A DNA stretch of 64,000 nucleotides from NCBI GenBank assembly GCA_030373145.1, contig JAUCZK010000006.1, positions 52,551 to 116,550 of the forward strand, read 5' to 3'. The notes below the pieces were generated by a model that saw nothing but the letters and a program-made list of their open reading frames with translations, ran no database searches and had not been told where the DNA came from. Made by a program: the position numbers and the translations under genes. This document shows, piece by piece, positions 38,119 through 45,089 of this stretch; position 1 is the first letter of the stretch; each line of letters opens with the position of its first letter. The DNA is from Cyanobium sp. CZS48M (GTDB taxonomy: Bacteria > Cyanobacteriota > Cyanobacteriia > PCC-6307 > Cyanobiaceae).

Positions 38119-38355
38119 TCAATTGTTCAGGTGGCGTTTGCTCCAGCCGGTGATCGTGGCCTCGATGTTGTCAATGTGCCACTGGAGCGGCCCGCGGCCC
38201 TGGGTGCAGCCCCAGCGGCGGTAGTGCTTGCCGGGGACGAGCACCCCGCGCAGTCGGAGCTGGCGCAGGGTTTCACGGCTCACGCCCAGGAGCTTGCAAG
38301 CCTGAGCGGTGGTGATCCAGACCCGTTGGCGGGTTGGCGTTGACGGGGTGTCCAT
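38119..38355 (-). CDS. Excisionase-like helix-turn-helix protein
   Basis: This 78-residue protein contains a MerR/excisionase-type HTH: WITTAQACKLLGVSRETLRQ followed by LRGVLVPGKHYRRWG. Size, fold and closeness to the integrase suggest a recombination directionality factor. It ends the tightly packed leftward early operon, sharing bases with the KilA-N gene's end. A role as simple DNA-binding regulator is the alternative. Confidence 0.75.
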   Translation of the reverse strand: MDTPSTPTRQRVWITTAQACKLLGVSRETLRQLRLRGVLVPGKHYRRWGCTQGRGPLQWHIDNIEATITGWSKRHLNN

Positions 38356-39161
38356 CAGCCTCCTGCCAGCTGGGCGCGGAAGCGCTTGAGGGTGTCGATC
38401 AGCCAGGAGCGGCGGTAGCTCTTGACCTGGCGGGGTGCGCCATCCACAAACTGCTGGCGCAGCGTGGGCTCCTGGCCGAAGTCTTCGCGATAGGCCCCGG
38501 CCACCACCATTCCTGCCGAGCGGTACTTGGAGCGCGGCAGCACCTCCTCAAAGACCTCCAGCCAGGCATCGCTGAGCGTCAACTCGTCGTCAGCGGGGGT
38601 ACCAGGCAGCAACCCAACGCTGGCGGTGAGCACGTTGCTGCGCACGATGTCCTTGAACAGGAGCTGGTCGCGCTGATCCAGTCCGCCGAGCCGCTCGAAC
38701 AGGCCGATGCTCCGCTCCACCAGGGCGATCACCTCGACTTCCCTGAGCCTGGGCAGGGCCGTTTCTACTGGCGCCGGAGAGACCTGCTGAACGATCTCCA
38801 GGAACCAGCCGTCCATCCACACCGCGAACGGTGCGCTGATCCATCGGGCCAGGTCGACCGCGACCTGGGGATGGACCCAAGTGCCGCCGCCACCGGTACC
38901 GCCTGAGCGGGACTCAACGAGGGCGTGGACGGAAATTCCGGCCACGCTTTCCAGCGCGTCCAGATAGAGCTGGCACCGGTCTGACTCTCGATAGTCCTTC
39001 CACCGCTTGCCATTGGCTTTGCACATGGCCGTGGCATTCACGTAGCCATCGGTGGTGCGCCGTGAGATCGGCGTGCCGTTCCAGGAACGGGAGACCAGGG
39101 ATTGCTGATCCATCGAGGCGAGAGGAATTGCTGGATAGGGGAAGGACGTTGTGGTGTTCAT
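38355..39161 (-). CDS. KilA-N domain protein
   Basis: This 268-residue protein has a KilA-N DNA-binding domain at about residues 20-130: RRTTDGYVNATAMCKANGKR, WKDYRESDRCQLYLDAL, and GGGTWVHPQVAVDLARWISA. The C-terminal half is helical without a known motif. KilA-N proteins are common in phages and large DNA viruses as anti-repressor-like or regulatory proteins. It overlaps its upstream neighbour by 4 bp. Confidence 0.85.
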   Translation of the reverse strand: MNTTTSFPYPAIPLASMDQQSLVSRSWNGTPISRRTTDGYVNATAMCKANGKRWKDYRESDRCQLYLDALESVAGISVHALVESRSGGTGGGGTWVHPQVAVDLARWISAPFAVWMDGWFLEIVQQVSPAPVETALPRLREVEVIALVERSIGLFERLGGLDQRDQLLFKDIVRSNVLTASVGLLPGTPADDELTLSDAWLEVFEEVLPRSKYRSAGMVVAGAYREDFGQEPTLRQQFVDGAPRQVKSYRRSWLIDTLKRFRAQLAGG

Positions 39162-39445
39162 CGGTCTGAAGACGGTGTGACGGTGAAAGGCCCGCCGACG
39201 GCAGTGCCGGTATCAGGGCGGAAGAGGTTGGTGGCTTTGGCCGGAGACAGCCGCGGCGGCACGGGCCCGGCGATCACCAGCAGCAGGGTGCTGAGCTGAA
39301 AGAGCAGTACGACCAGCACGAGGTTGCGCAGGGCGCTCAGGCTGCTGACGTTGACCGTGATGGTGGGCCGGCGACTACGACAGAAGGCAGGCAGCTGGGG
39401 ACGGGGCCCGGCGGCCCCGTTGCTGCGGATGTGCGGCGCTCCCAT
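39158..39445 (-). CDS. Small single-TM phage protein
   Basis: This 95-residue protein has a basic N-terminus (PAFCRSRRPTITVNVSSL) and one membrane helix (LRNLVLVVLLFQLSTLLLVI), then a Pro/Thr-rich tail. It overlaps both neighbours by a few bases, in keeping with coupled translation. Function unknown. Confidence 0.62.
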   Translation of the reverse strand: MGAPHIRSNGAAGPRPQLPAFCRSRRPTITVNVSSLSALRNLVLVVLLFQLSTLLLVIAGPVPPRLSPAKATNLFRPDTGTAVGGPFTVTPSSDR

Positions 39446-40038
39446 CAGAACGGCGCCTCGTCGTCATCCTCGACAGCCCAACCGGTAGTGCTTCCAGAAT
39501 CTGAGCCACTGCCAGTGGTGTAGCCATCGAGCTCATCGAAGCCATCGGTGGGATCGACCTGCTCGTAGGGAACGAACTCGACCACCTGAACGGCGCGGGG
39601 CTGGAACGTCATGCCGCAGCCGTTCTCCCCATCCCAGTCGTAAATATCGAAGGCAACGATCACCTTCGAGCCGTTGCCGATGGCGGCCCCATCCCAGGAC
39701 TGCTTCTTGGCATCGACGATGCGGGGACCTTCCGAGAGGGAGCCGTCGCGCCGCTGGAATTGCGGCACCTTGAAGCGCACCACAGTGAGGTCGCTTGGCT
39801 TCTCCTTGTCGGCTTTCCAGGGGAAGCCTTTCTCGGCACGGCGCTTGCGGCTGCCGTGCAACGCGATGAACTGGTCCTCCATCGCCAGCAGGAAGGACTG
39901 GGCCTTCTCGTTGTTGTTGGGCAGCAGCAGATCGCAGGTCCAGGCCTTGGGCTTGCTCCTGTCGAGCTGGTGGCGAGGGGTGATCAGATGGGCCCAGCGC
40001 ACTTCGGCGAGGGGCGTGCGGAAGATGTCCTTAGCCAT
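39445..40038 (-). CDS. Single-stranded DNA-binding protein-like (gp2.5/DUF2815-like)
   Basis: This 197-residue protein has an OB-like mixed core (VRWAHLITPRHQLDRSKPKA, KAWTCDLLLPNNNEKAQSFL, VIVAFDIYDWDGENG) and an acidic tail ending WAVEDDDEAPF. The acidic tip with a final Phe is the hallmark of SSB and T7 gp2.5 partners that recruit replication proteins. No canonical SSB motif is present, so the gp2.5-like class is inferred from tail and context (primase-helicase, nucleases). Confidence 0.7.
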   Translation of the reverse strand: MAKDIFRTPLAEVRWAHLITPRHQLDRSKPKAWTCDLLLPNNNEKAQSFLLAMEDQFIALHGSRKRRAEKGFPWKADKEKPSDLTVVRFKVPQFQRRDGSLSEGPRIVDAKKQSWDGAAIGNGSKVIVAFDIYDWDGENGCGMTFQPRAVQVVEFVPYEQVDPTDGFDELDGYTTGSGSDSGSTTGWAVEDDDEAPF

Positions 40039-40285
40039 GGGCTGAATCGGAATGAATGGTGGAAACGGGGTGTTGATCGAACGGGGGTAGGGGCTGCAGA
40101 CCGAAGCGCTCGCGCAGCAGGTGATGCACCGCTCCGCTGGCGGAGAGGTTGTGGCGCTCCATCACTTCGCGGACCCGCAGATACACATCGGTGCGCACCT
40201 GGGTCTGGATGAAGTGACGGCCGGCCCGTGAGCGGGGCTGCTCGCCGTAGCGGCGGGGCAGCCGGGGGCGATGGCTCGTGCTCAT
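40031..40285 (-). CDS. Ribbon-helix-helix-like small protein
   Basis: This 84-residue basic protein has a segment resembling an RHH fold: HFIQTQVRTDVYLRVREVME then HNLSASGAVHHLLRERFGL. It probably binds DNA as a dimer. It overlaps the SSB-like gene by 8 bp and its own upstream neighbour by 4 bp. The precise family is not recognised. Confidence 0.65.
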   Translation of the reverse strand: MSTSHRPRLPRRYGEQPRSRAGRHFIQTQVRTDVYLRVREVMERHNLSASGAVHHLLRERFGLQPLPPFDQHPVSTIHSDSAHG

Positions 40286-41013
40286 GGCTCTGCCGGCTCC
40301 TTGTCGCCATCAGGCCCGTGCTCCTCGCACTCCTCCAGGAAGCAATCGATGAAGGCGGCGTGCTGGTGCTGGGTGATGCGATCACCGATGGAGCGGGCGT
40401 TGCGGGGCACCTGGAAGTGCTCTCGGAACGCCTTGGTCAGCTCCTGACGCGCTGCCTGCGGGAGGGCGAGGATCCGCTGGTGGGTGGCCTCGATCTCCTT
40501 GGGCGTCAGGGGCTCCAGGGCGACATCGATGTCAGCCGCCGGAGCGGGATCCTGCTCCGGATGCTGAGCAGGAGAGGCCTGAGCCGAATCGTCAACGGCA
40601 ACCACATCTACGAGTTCGGCTGGTCCATCCTTCTCAGCCTCTACAGGCCGAGCCTGTTTGGCCAAAGGGATGCCCAGCAGCATGGCCAGCATCCAGCCGG
40701 CGGCCCGCAGCAAGTCGTCGACCTCGTCGGCCCACTCCTCGCTGGTGACCTCAGCACCGCCAGCGTGCATCACGGTGACCCGCAACTTGTTGCGGCCGCG
40801 GATTTCAACCAGCTGGGCACTGAAGGCAATGCCTGAGGCAAAGGCTGGCCTGGCTGCTTCGACCACAGCAGCTAGATCAAGGGAAGGGACGGCCTGCACC
40901 TGTTCCTGGAACGAGGCAAGGGCGGCCGTAAGGGCGCGCTCGGCGCTGCCCTTTTCGTCGAGCAACGCGAGGGCGTCGGTTGACACGCCTGCGCGTGCGG
41001 GGGATTGCGTCAT
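40282..41013 (-). CDS. Phage protein of unknown function
   Basis: This 243-residue protein starts at ATG 41013 (MTQSPARAGVSTDALALLD). Helical N-terminal region, a central strand-rich part (LVEIRGRNKLRVTVMHAGGA), an acidic Pro-rich linker and a C-terminal helical segment (EIEATHQRILALPQAARQEL). No catalytic motif is seen. It lies in the early operon before the RHH-like gene. Confidence 0.65.
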   Translation of the reverse strand: MTQSPARAGVSTDALALLDEKGSAERALTAALASFQEQVQAVPSLDLAAVVEAARPAFASGIAFSAQLVEIRGRNKLRVTVMHAGGAEVTSEEWADEVDDLLRAAGWMLAMLLGIPLAKQARPVEAEKDGPAELVDVVAVDDSAQASPAQHPEQDPAPAADIDVALEPLTPKEIEATHQRILALPQAARQELTKAFREHFQVPRNARSIGDRITQHQHAAFIDCFLEECEEHGPDGDKEPAEP

Positions 41014-41139
41014 GGCAACTGGAAGCCGGGCTTGTGCCCGCTGGCTTGAGCTTAGCGGCTTGCTAACGCTAGGCGCAACCCCAGGCTCTGCTCGCATTCG
41101 TCCGGGCTGCTCCTGGCTGCGTCCGCAGGAGCGGACCGA

Positions 41140-41841
41140 TCAGGCGCCCAGCGCTTTCTGCTCCCAGGCGCCGATCCACTGCTCGGGCAGGAAATCTTCG
41201 CCATCTACCCAGAGCTGAGCCAGCTCAACCGAGCTGTAGTCGTCGATGGCCAGCACTTCCGAGAAACGCTTCTGGTGCTCCTTCGGTGCACCCTTGACCA
41301 GCTGCTCCAGGGCTTGGGTGACGTCGAGACCGCCTTCCTTGATCACGCGGCGAACGTGCTGGCGCCACTTCTGACAGATCTCCTCAGCTCGTCTGGATGT
41401 CAGGGTCGGGGCGGGCGCGCTCTGATAGGTACGAGGGACCGGCACATAGCCGATGTAGCAGCTCCAGAAATCGACGGCATCCCAGAGCTTGTCGTCGTCC
41501 CCGCGCAGGGGCTCAGCATCCTTCAGCTGGTCCTTGAGGCGCTGGCTTTTGACTCCCGCCCACATCTTGGCCTCGTCATCGAGGCGACGGTTGAGTTCCT
41601 CCAGCTGGAAGAAGGCCTTCTGGCGGAGCTCGCCGGCCTTGCCCTGCTCGATCACCGAGAGGTTGCCGTAGGAGATCACCTCAAAGCCGGCCTCAGCGCC
41701 CCACTCGCAGGCGGTGTACTGGGTCCAGCCGTTGCGGCGGCGCCAGTTGAGCAGCATCTTTCCGAAAGCCCGGCGGGACTCCTCCTGCCAGTCGAGGACG
41801 GCCTGGTAGCTGCGCTTGACGGGCTTTTTTGCTTGTGCCAT
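41140..41841 (-). CDS. HTH (XRE-like) phage regulator candidate
   Basis: This 233-residue protein has an N-terminal XRE-like region at about residues 24-70: FGKMLLNWRRRNGWTQYTAC, then WGAEAGFEVISYGNLSVIEQ and GKAGELRQKAFFQLEELNRR. The rest is helical and unnamed (DAVDFWSCYIGYVPVPRTYQ). It could be the element's repressor or another early regulator acting at the half-sites upstream of this operon. The HTH is divergent, so this is tentative. Confidence 0.62.
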   Translation of the reverse strand: MAQAKKPVKRSYQAVLDWQEESRRAFGKMLLNWRRRNGWTQYTACEWGAEAGFEVISYGNLSVIEQGKAGELRQKAFFQLEELNRRLDDEAKMWAGVKSQRLKDQLKDAEPLRGDDDKLWDAVDFWSCYIGYVPVPRTYQSAPAPTLTSRRAEEICQKWRQHVRRVIKEGGLDVTQALEQLVKGAPKEHQKRFSEVLAIDDYSSVELAQLWVDGEDFLPEQWIGAWEQKALGA

Positions 41842-41884
41842 AGCCCAATCTTAAGTGCTGCTTGGCAATGCAAGCCAGAGCTTG

Positions 41885-42064
41885 TTACAGCTTGGCAGCC
41901 TGCTTTCGGTGGTTTCCTGGCTCGGCCAAGAGCTGCTTGACCTGTTGGCCGGTGAGAACCCGGCCCGTCTGGGCCTGGAAGCGCAGGGCCAGCGTGTAGG
42001 GGTGGAAGCCGGGATGACGACGGGCCAAGGTCTGCAGCTGCCTGCGGAGTTCGGGCCTGTTCAT
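41885..42064 (-). CDS. Small basic protein downstream of VRR-NUC gene
   Basis: This 59-codon frame begins at an ATG overlapping the stop of the VRR-NUC gene (ATGA) and ends at TAA 41885. The product starts MNRPELRRQLQTLARRHPGF and contains TGRVLTGQQVKQLLAEPG, a helix-turn-helix-like pattern, with a basic C-terminus. Position, coupling and composition support a real gene; function unknown. Confidence 0.6.
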   Translation of the reverse strand: MNRPELRRQLQTLARRHPGFHPYTLALRFQAQTGRVLTGQQVKQLLAEPGNHRKQAAKL

Positions 42065-42438
42065 TGGCCTGACCCGGCCATGGCATCCAGGCCCAGGAGC
42101 GCCTGGGCCTGTGCAGTGGAACGGCAGACCGCCCCCAAACCACCCAGCTGCTGGACCAGCTGCAGAAAGGCCCTCTGCTCAGGGGTGACGGTTCCGCAGT
42201 CCGTCTTGATCTCCAAGGCAACGAACTGAGCGAGCCGCTGACCGACCAGCTCCGGCGTGATCTCCAGGGAGCGCAGACCGATCAGGTCGCTGCTGCCCTT
42301 GCACAGCCCGAAGCGCACGAAGCGCCCCTGCTGATCGACCAGGGCGCCGGTGTTGTTGCGCCAGAGCCGTACCCGCCCGCGGCCGTAGGCCAGGCGGATG
42401 CGCTGCTGGATCTCGTGTTCGCCCGGGGAGGAGGCCAT
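42061..42438 (-). CDS. VRR-NUC domain nuclease
   Basis: This 125-residue protein fits the compact phage VRR-NUC fold of the PD-(D/E)XK superfamily: EHEIQQRIRLAYGRGRVRLW with RNNTGALVDQQGRFVRFGLC, GSSDLIGLRSLEITPELVG (catalytic Asp) and FVALEIKTDCGTVTPEQRAF (E-x-K). Stand-alone VRR-NUC proteins are typical of phages and cleave branched DNA. It is the first gene of the leftward operon, just downstream of the half-site cluster at 42476-42535. Confidence 0.85.
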   Translation of the reverse strand: MASSPGEHEIQQRIRLAYGRGRVRLWRNNTGALVDQQGRFVRFGLCKGSSDLIGLRSLEITPELVGQRLAQFVALEIKTDCGTVTPEQRAFLQLVQQLGGLGAVCRSTAQAQALLGLDAMAGSGQ

Positions 42439-42475
42439 GCCTCCTGTTGCCGGACTGGCCGTCAGGGATCACCAG

Positions 42476-42535
42476 GTATTGGCGATTTGGCAAATACTTG
42501 CCTTGTATTGGTAGATCTGGCCATGAAGCCAATAC
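42476..42535. promoter_or_regulatory. Cluster of four GTATTGGC-like half-sites (putative operator)
   Basis: Four related octamers lie within 60 bp: GTATTGGC (42476-42483), GCAAATAC (42490-42497, inverted), GTATTGGT (42505-42512) and GCCAATAC (42528-42535, inverted). They form two inverted pairs between the leftward early operon and the rightward vapBC-like pair, and the stretch is AT-richer than its surroundings. This is the layout of a phage genetic-switch operator. The binding protein is unknown; the XRE-like protein at 41140-41841 is a candidate. Confidence 0.55.
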
Positions 42536-42634
42536 GTGACCGGCCATCGCCGTGCCCAGAGCGTCAACGACTGGCCCGTGCTGGCAGTGACAGCGTCGCC
42601 TGCGGCCTGCCATCCACAAGAGCCCGACCTAAAG

Positions 42635-42654
42635 TTGGTCATCCAGATGGTCAA
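42635..42654. promoter_or_regulatory. Imperfect dyad upstream of vapBC-like pair
   Basis: TTGGTCATCCAGATGGTCAA is symmetric at TTG..CATC..GATG..CAA and ends 5 bp before the antitoxin start. Phd/VapB-type antitoxins usually bind such dyads over their own promoter, so autoregulation is likely. Inferred from symmetry and position. Confidence 0.5.
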
Positions 42655-42659
42655 CGGCC

Positions 42660-42896
42660 GTGATGCAGGTGACGGTGGCGGAAGCCAAGAGCCAGCTCTC
42701 CAGCCTGCTGGATGCGGTGGAGGCCGGCCAGGCCGTGGTGATCACCCGCCGTGGCAAGGCCATCGCCGAGCTGGTGCCGCGCTGCACTGTGCGTGATCTG
42801 CTCCCACAGCTCGAGGTCCTGCGCGCCTCTCTGCCCGAGCAGCCGACCAGCGGCATTGAAACCATCCGGGCGTTGCGGGATGAGCCCGCCGCCTGA
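42660..42896 (+). CDS. Phd/YefM-family antitoxin
   Basis: This 78-residue protein (GTG 42660 or, more likely, ATG 42663) begins MQVTVAEAKSQLSSLLDAVE and continues GQAVVITRRGKAIAELVP, the classic Phd/YefM N-terminal DNA-binding domain. The C-terminus would wrap and neutralise the toxin. Its stop overlaps the toxin start in TGATG. Confidence 0.88.
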   Translation: MMQVTVAEAKSQLSSLLDAVEAGQAVVITRRGKAIAELVPRCTVRDLLPQLEVLRASLPEQPTSGIETIRALRDEPAA

Positions 42897-43342
42897 TGCT
42901 CTACATCGACACCTGCGTGCTGCTGGCGGTGCTGACGCCAGAGGCACACTCCGCCACCGCAGCAGCTTTTCTGGCACAGGCCAGTAGACCGCTGGCGATC
43001 AGCTCCTGGAGTGTCACCGAGCTCCATTCCGCCCTCGGTCTCAAGGTGCGCACCAAGGCCCTGAGCCCGTCGCAGGCCGAGGCGGTGCTGCAGGGCTTTG
43101 AGCGCAGCCTGGCGCCGGGCTTGCTGGTGCTGGAACTGGAAGCCCAGGACTTCCGCAATGCCAACGCCTGCCTGCGCGGCTGGACCACAACCTTGCGAGC
43201 GGCCGATGCCCTGCACCTGGCCGTCGCGAGCGGGCGTGGCGCCAGCCTCTGCAGCCTGGATGCGCCGTTTGTGACGGCGGCCCAACAGCTGGGGCTGGAC
43301 GCTCAGTTGCTTGGAGCAGGGAAAGGCCCCAGCAGCGATTAA
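42896..43342 (+). CDS. PIN-domain toxin (VapC-like)
   Basis: This 148-residue PIN ribonuclease candidate has the acidic residues in place: MLYIDTCVLL (Asp4), SWSVTELHSAL (Glu), LRAADALHLAVASG (Asp) and SLDAPFVTAAQQLG (Asp). VapC toxins cleave tRNA or rRNA. It is coupled to the upstream Phd-type antitoxin by a 1-bp overlap and ends with a 4-bp convergent overlap with the helicase gene. Confidence 0.88.
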   Translation: MLYIDTCVLLAVLTPEAHSATAAAFLAQASRPLAISSWSVTELHSALGLKVRTKALSPSQAEAVLQGFERSLAPGLLVLELEAQDFRNANACLRGWTTTLRAADALHLAVASGRGASLCSLDAPFVTAAQQLGLDAQLLGAGKGPSSD

Positions 43343-44778
43343 GCGCTGCGCTTCCGAGCGGCCCAGACGTGCCTGGCCCAGCCCGGCTTGTAGCCCCGCT
43401 CCTGTTCCCGTTGCAGCAGCTGCTCAAAGGTGCGGCAGCCGGCTGAGGGTGATTGCCGCCGGGGCCGCTGCTGCTGGTTGGGCTTGGGCCGGTGGCGGAT
43501 TGAACCGCTGATTTCGACCAGCTCGCCGTCGAGCTGCTGGAGCCCACGCCGCTGTTCATGGCGCTCCTCGCTCAGGAACAGGTGGCCGCAGTCAGGGCAG
43601 AGCTGAGCGGCGCTGGGGCAGCTGCAGAAGCAGACCGGGCAGTCCTTGATCGGGATCGAAACGCCTTCTCGCCGGCGGCGCCCGGCAAGGTCCCACTCCC
43701 TCTCATCGGTGGGCAGGCCGTGGCGGTGGGCATTGCCGACGTGATCGAGGATCACGGCCTCCTGCTTCCCAGGTGCGGGACGGAGCGCCCGGCCGACCAT
43801 CTGCAGGTAGAGGCTCAGGCTGGCGGTGGGGCGCATCAGGATCGCGCCGCCCACCGAGGGGATATCGGTGCCCTCGGAAATGATCATGCAACTGCTGAGC
43901 ACTTCCACCTCACCGGTGCCGAGCCCAGCGATCAGGCGTTTGCGCTCCTCGGCTGGGGTGCCGCCACTCACCGCCGCGGCCCGGATTCCCGCAGCACGGA
44001 AGGCCGCGGCCATCTGCTCGGCGTGCTCGATGGTGCAGCAAAAGCAGATGGCAGTGCCCGGGTGCAGCCGGCGCCGGTAGTGCGAGACCGCATCGCCAAT
44101 GGCGGCCCGATCCCCAAAAGCCTGGGCCGCCTGCTCCAGGTCGAACTCGCCCATGCGGCGCCGGAGTTCGGGGCCCTGCCCCTTGCTGGTCCTGGCTCCA
44201 GGCCAGGAGAAGACTCTGGGCCGGGCCAGCCAGCCCTGCTCCACCAGCCAGGCCGATGAAGGGCCCAGCACCAGGGCCTCAAAGAAACCGCCGGCCTCCA
44301 CACCCAGCCCCTTGCCGTCGAGGCGCTCGGGGGTGGCGGTCTTGCCGATCAGATGGGCCTGGGGCCAGGCCGTGATGATCCGGCCCCAGACGTTGCCGGC
44401 CACCAGGTGATGGGCCTCGTCCTGAATGATCAGATCCGGCGGCGGCAACAACGAGAGCCGCCGGGCCACGGTCTGGACCGAACCCACCGCCACCTGATGC
44501 CCCTGCAGCCTGTGCCCAGGGGCGATCACATCGGACTCAAGACCCCAGGCCCGCACGGTGCCACTGAGCTGCTCGATCAGCTCGGCCCGGTGGGCCAGCA
44601 CCAGCACCCGGCGGCCCTTGCCGGCCGCGCCCTGGACGATCGCGCCGATGGTCTGACCCTTGCCGGCACCGGTGGGCATCACGGCGCAGACCCGCCGGTG
44701 GGCCTTGAGGGCGGTGCGGAGGTCGGCCAGCAGCTGCTGTTGGTAGTCGCGCAGAACGATCGGGGCCATCAGGATCAC
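43339..44778 (-). CDS. Phage superfamily II DNA helicase
   Basis: This 479-residue SSL2/DEAD-like helicase shows LRDYQQQLLADLRTAL (Q-motif-like), Walker A VMPTGAGKGQT near residue 38, Walker B IIQDEAHHLV, IGKTATPER, and motif VI LQMVGRALRPAPGKQ. A zinc-ribbon-like cluster follows (CPVCFCSCPSAAQLCPDCG). It probably serves element replication or recombination. The start is ATG 44778 or, 4 codons on, the ATG of MAPIVLRDYQ. It is divergent from the RHH/primase genes. Confidence 0.88.
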   Translation of the reverse strand: MILMAPIVLRDYQQQLLADLRTALKAHRRVCAVMPTGAGKGQTIGAIVQGAAGKGRRVLVLAHRAELIEQLSGTVRAWGLESDVIAPGHRLQGHQVAVGSVQTVARRLSLLPPPDLIIQDEAHHLVAGNVWGRIITAWPQAHLIGKTATPERLDGKGLGVEAGGFFEALVLGPSSAWLVEQGWLARPRVFSWPGARTSKGQGPELRRRMGEFDLEQAAQAFGDRAAIGDAVSHYRRRLHPGTAICFCCTIEHAEQMAAAFRAAGIRAAAVSGGTPAEERKRLIAGLGTGEVEVLSSCMIISEGTDIPSVGGAILMRPTASLSLYLQMVGRALRPAPGKQEAVILDHVGNAHRHGLPTDEREWDLAGRRRREGVSIPIKDCPVCFCSCPSAAQLCPDCGHLFLSEERHEQRRGLQQLDGELVEISGSIRHRPKPNQQQRPRRQSPSAGCRTFEQLLQREQERGYKPGWARHVWAARKRSA

Positions 44779-44875
44779 GGGCGATCGGGACAGGGGCTAG
44801 CCGCTCGCCATCTCTAACTCAGGCTAGCGAGACCTGGCCTAGACCATTAGGCTGTAGTTCACGAGCAAAGCCTTC

Positions 44876-45079
44876 ATGTCCGACTACGCCCTGCCGGTGA
44901 GCGTCTCGATCACCCATGAGCAACTGGCCTGGCTCGACGCTCGCCGTCGCCACGGCTCCCTGAGCCGCTCGGCCGCCCTGCGCCAGGTGCTGGATGCGGT
45001 GATCAACCGTGAGGCCCTGGTGCCCTTGCCTGATCGCGGGTCCACCCCAAGCGCAGCGGTTGCCGGCCAGGGATGGTGA
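44876..45079 (+). CDS. CopG-like ribbon-helix-helix protein
   Basis: This 67-residue protein has an RHH pattern: ALPVSVSITHEQLAWLDARR then GSLSRSAALRQVLDAVIN. It precedes the primase-helicase gene by 10 bp and may be a local repressor. It is the first gene of the rightward replication block. Confidence 0.72.
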   Translation: MSDYALPVSVSITHEQLAWLDARRRHGSLSRSAALRQVLDAVINREALVPLPDRGSTPSAAVAGQGW

Positions 45080-45089
45080 GCCAGACCCC

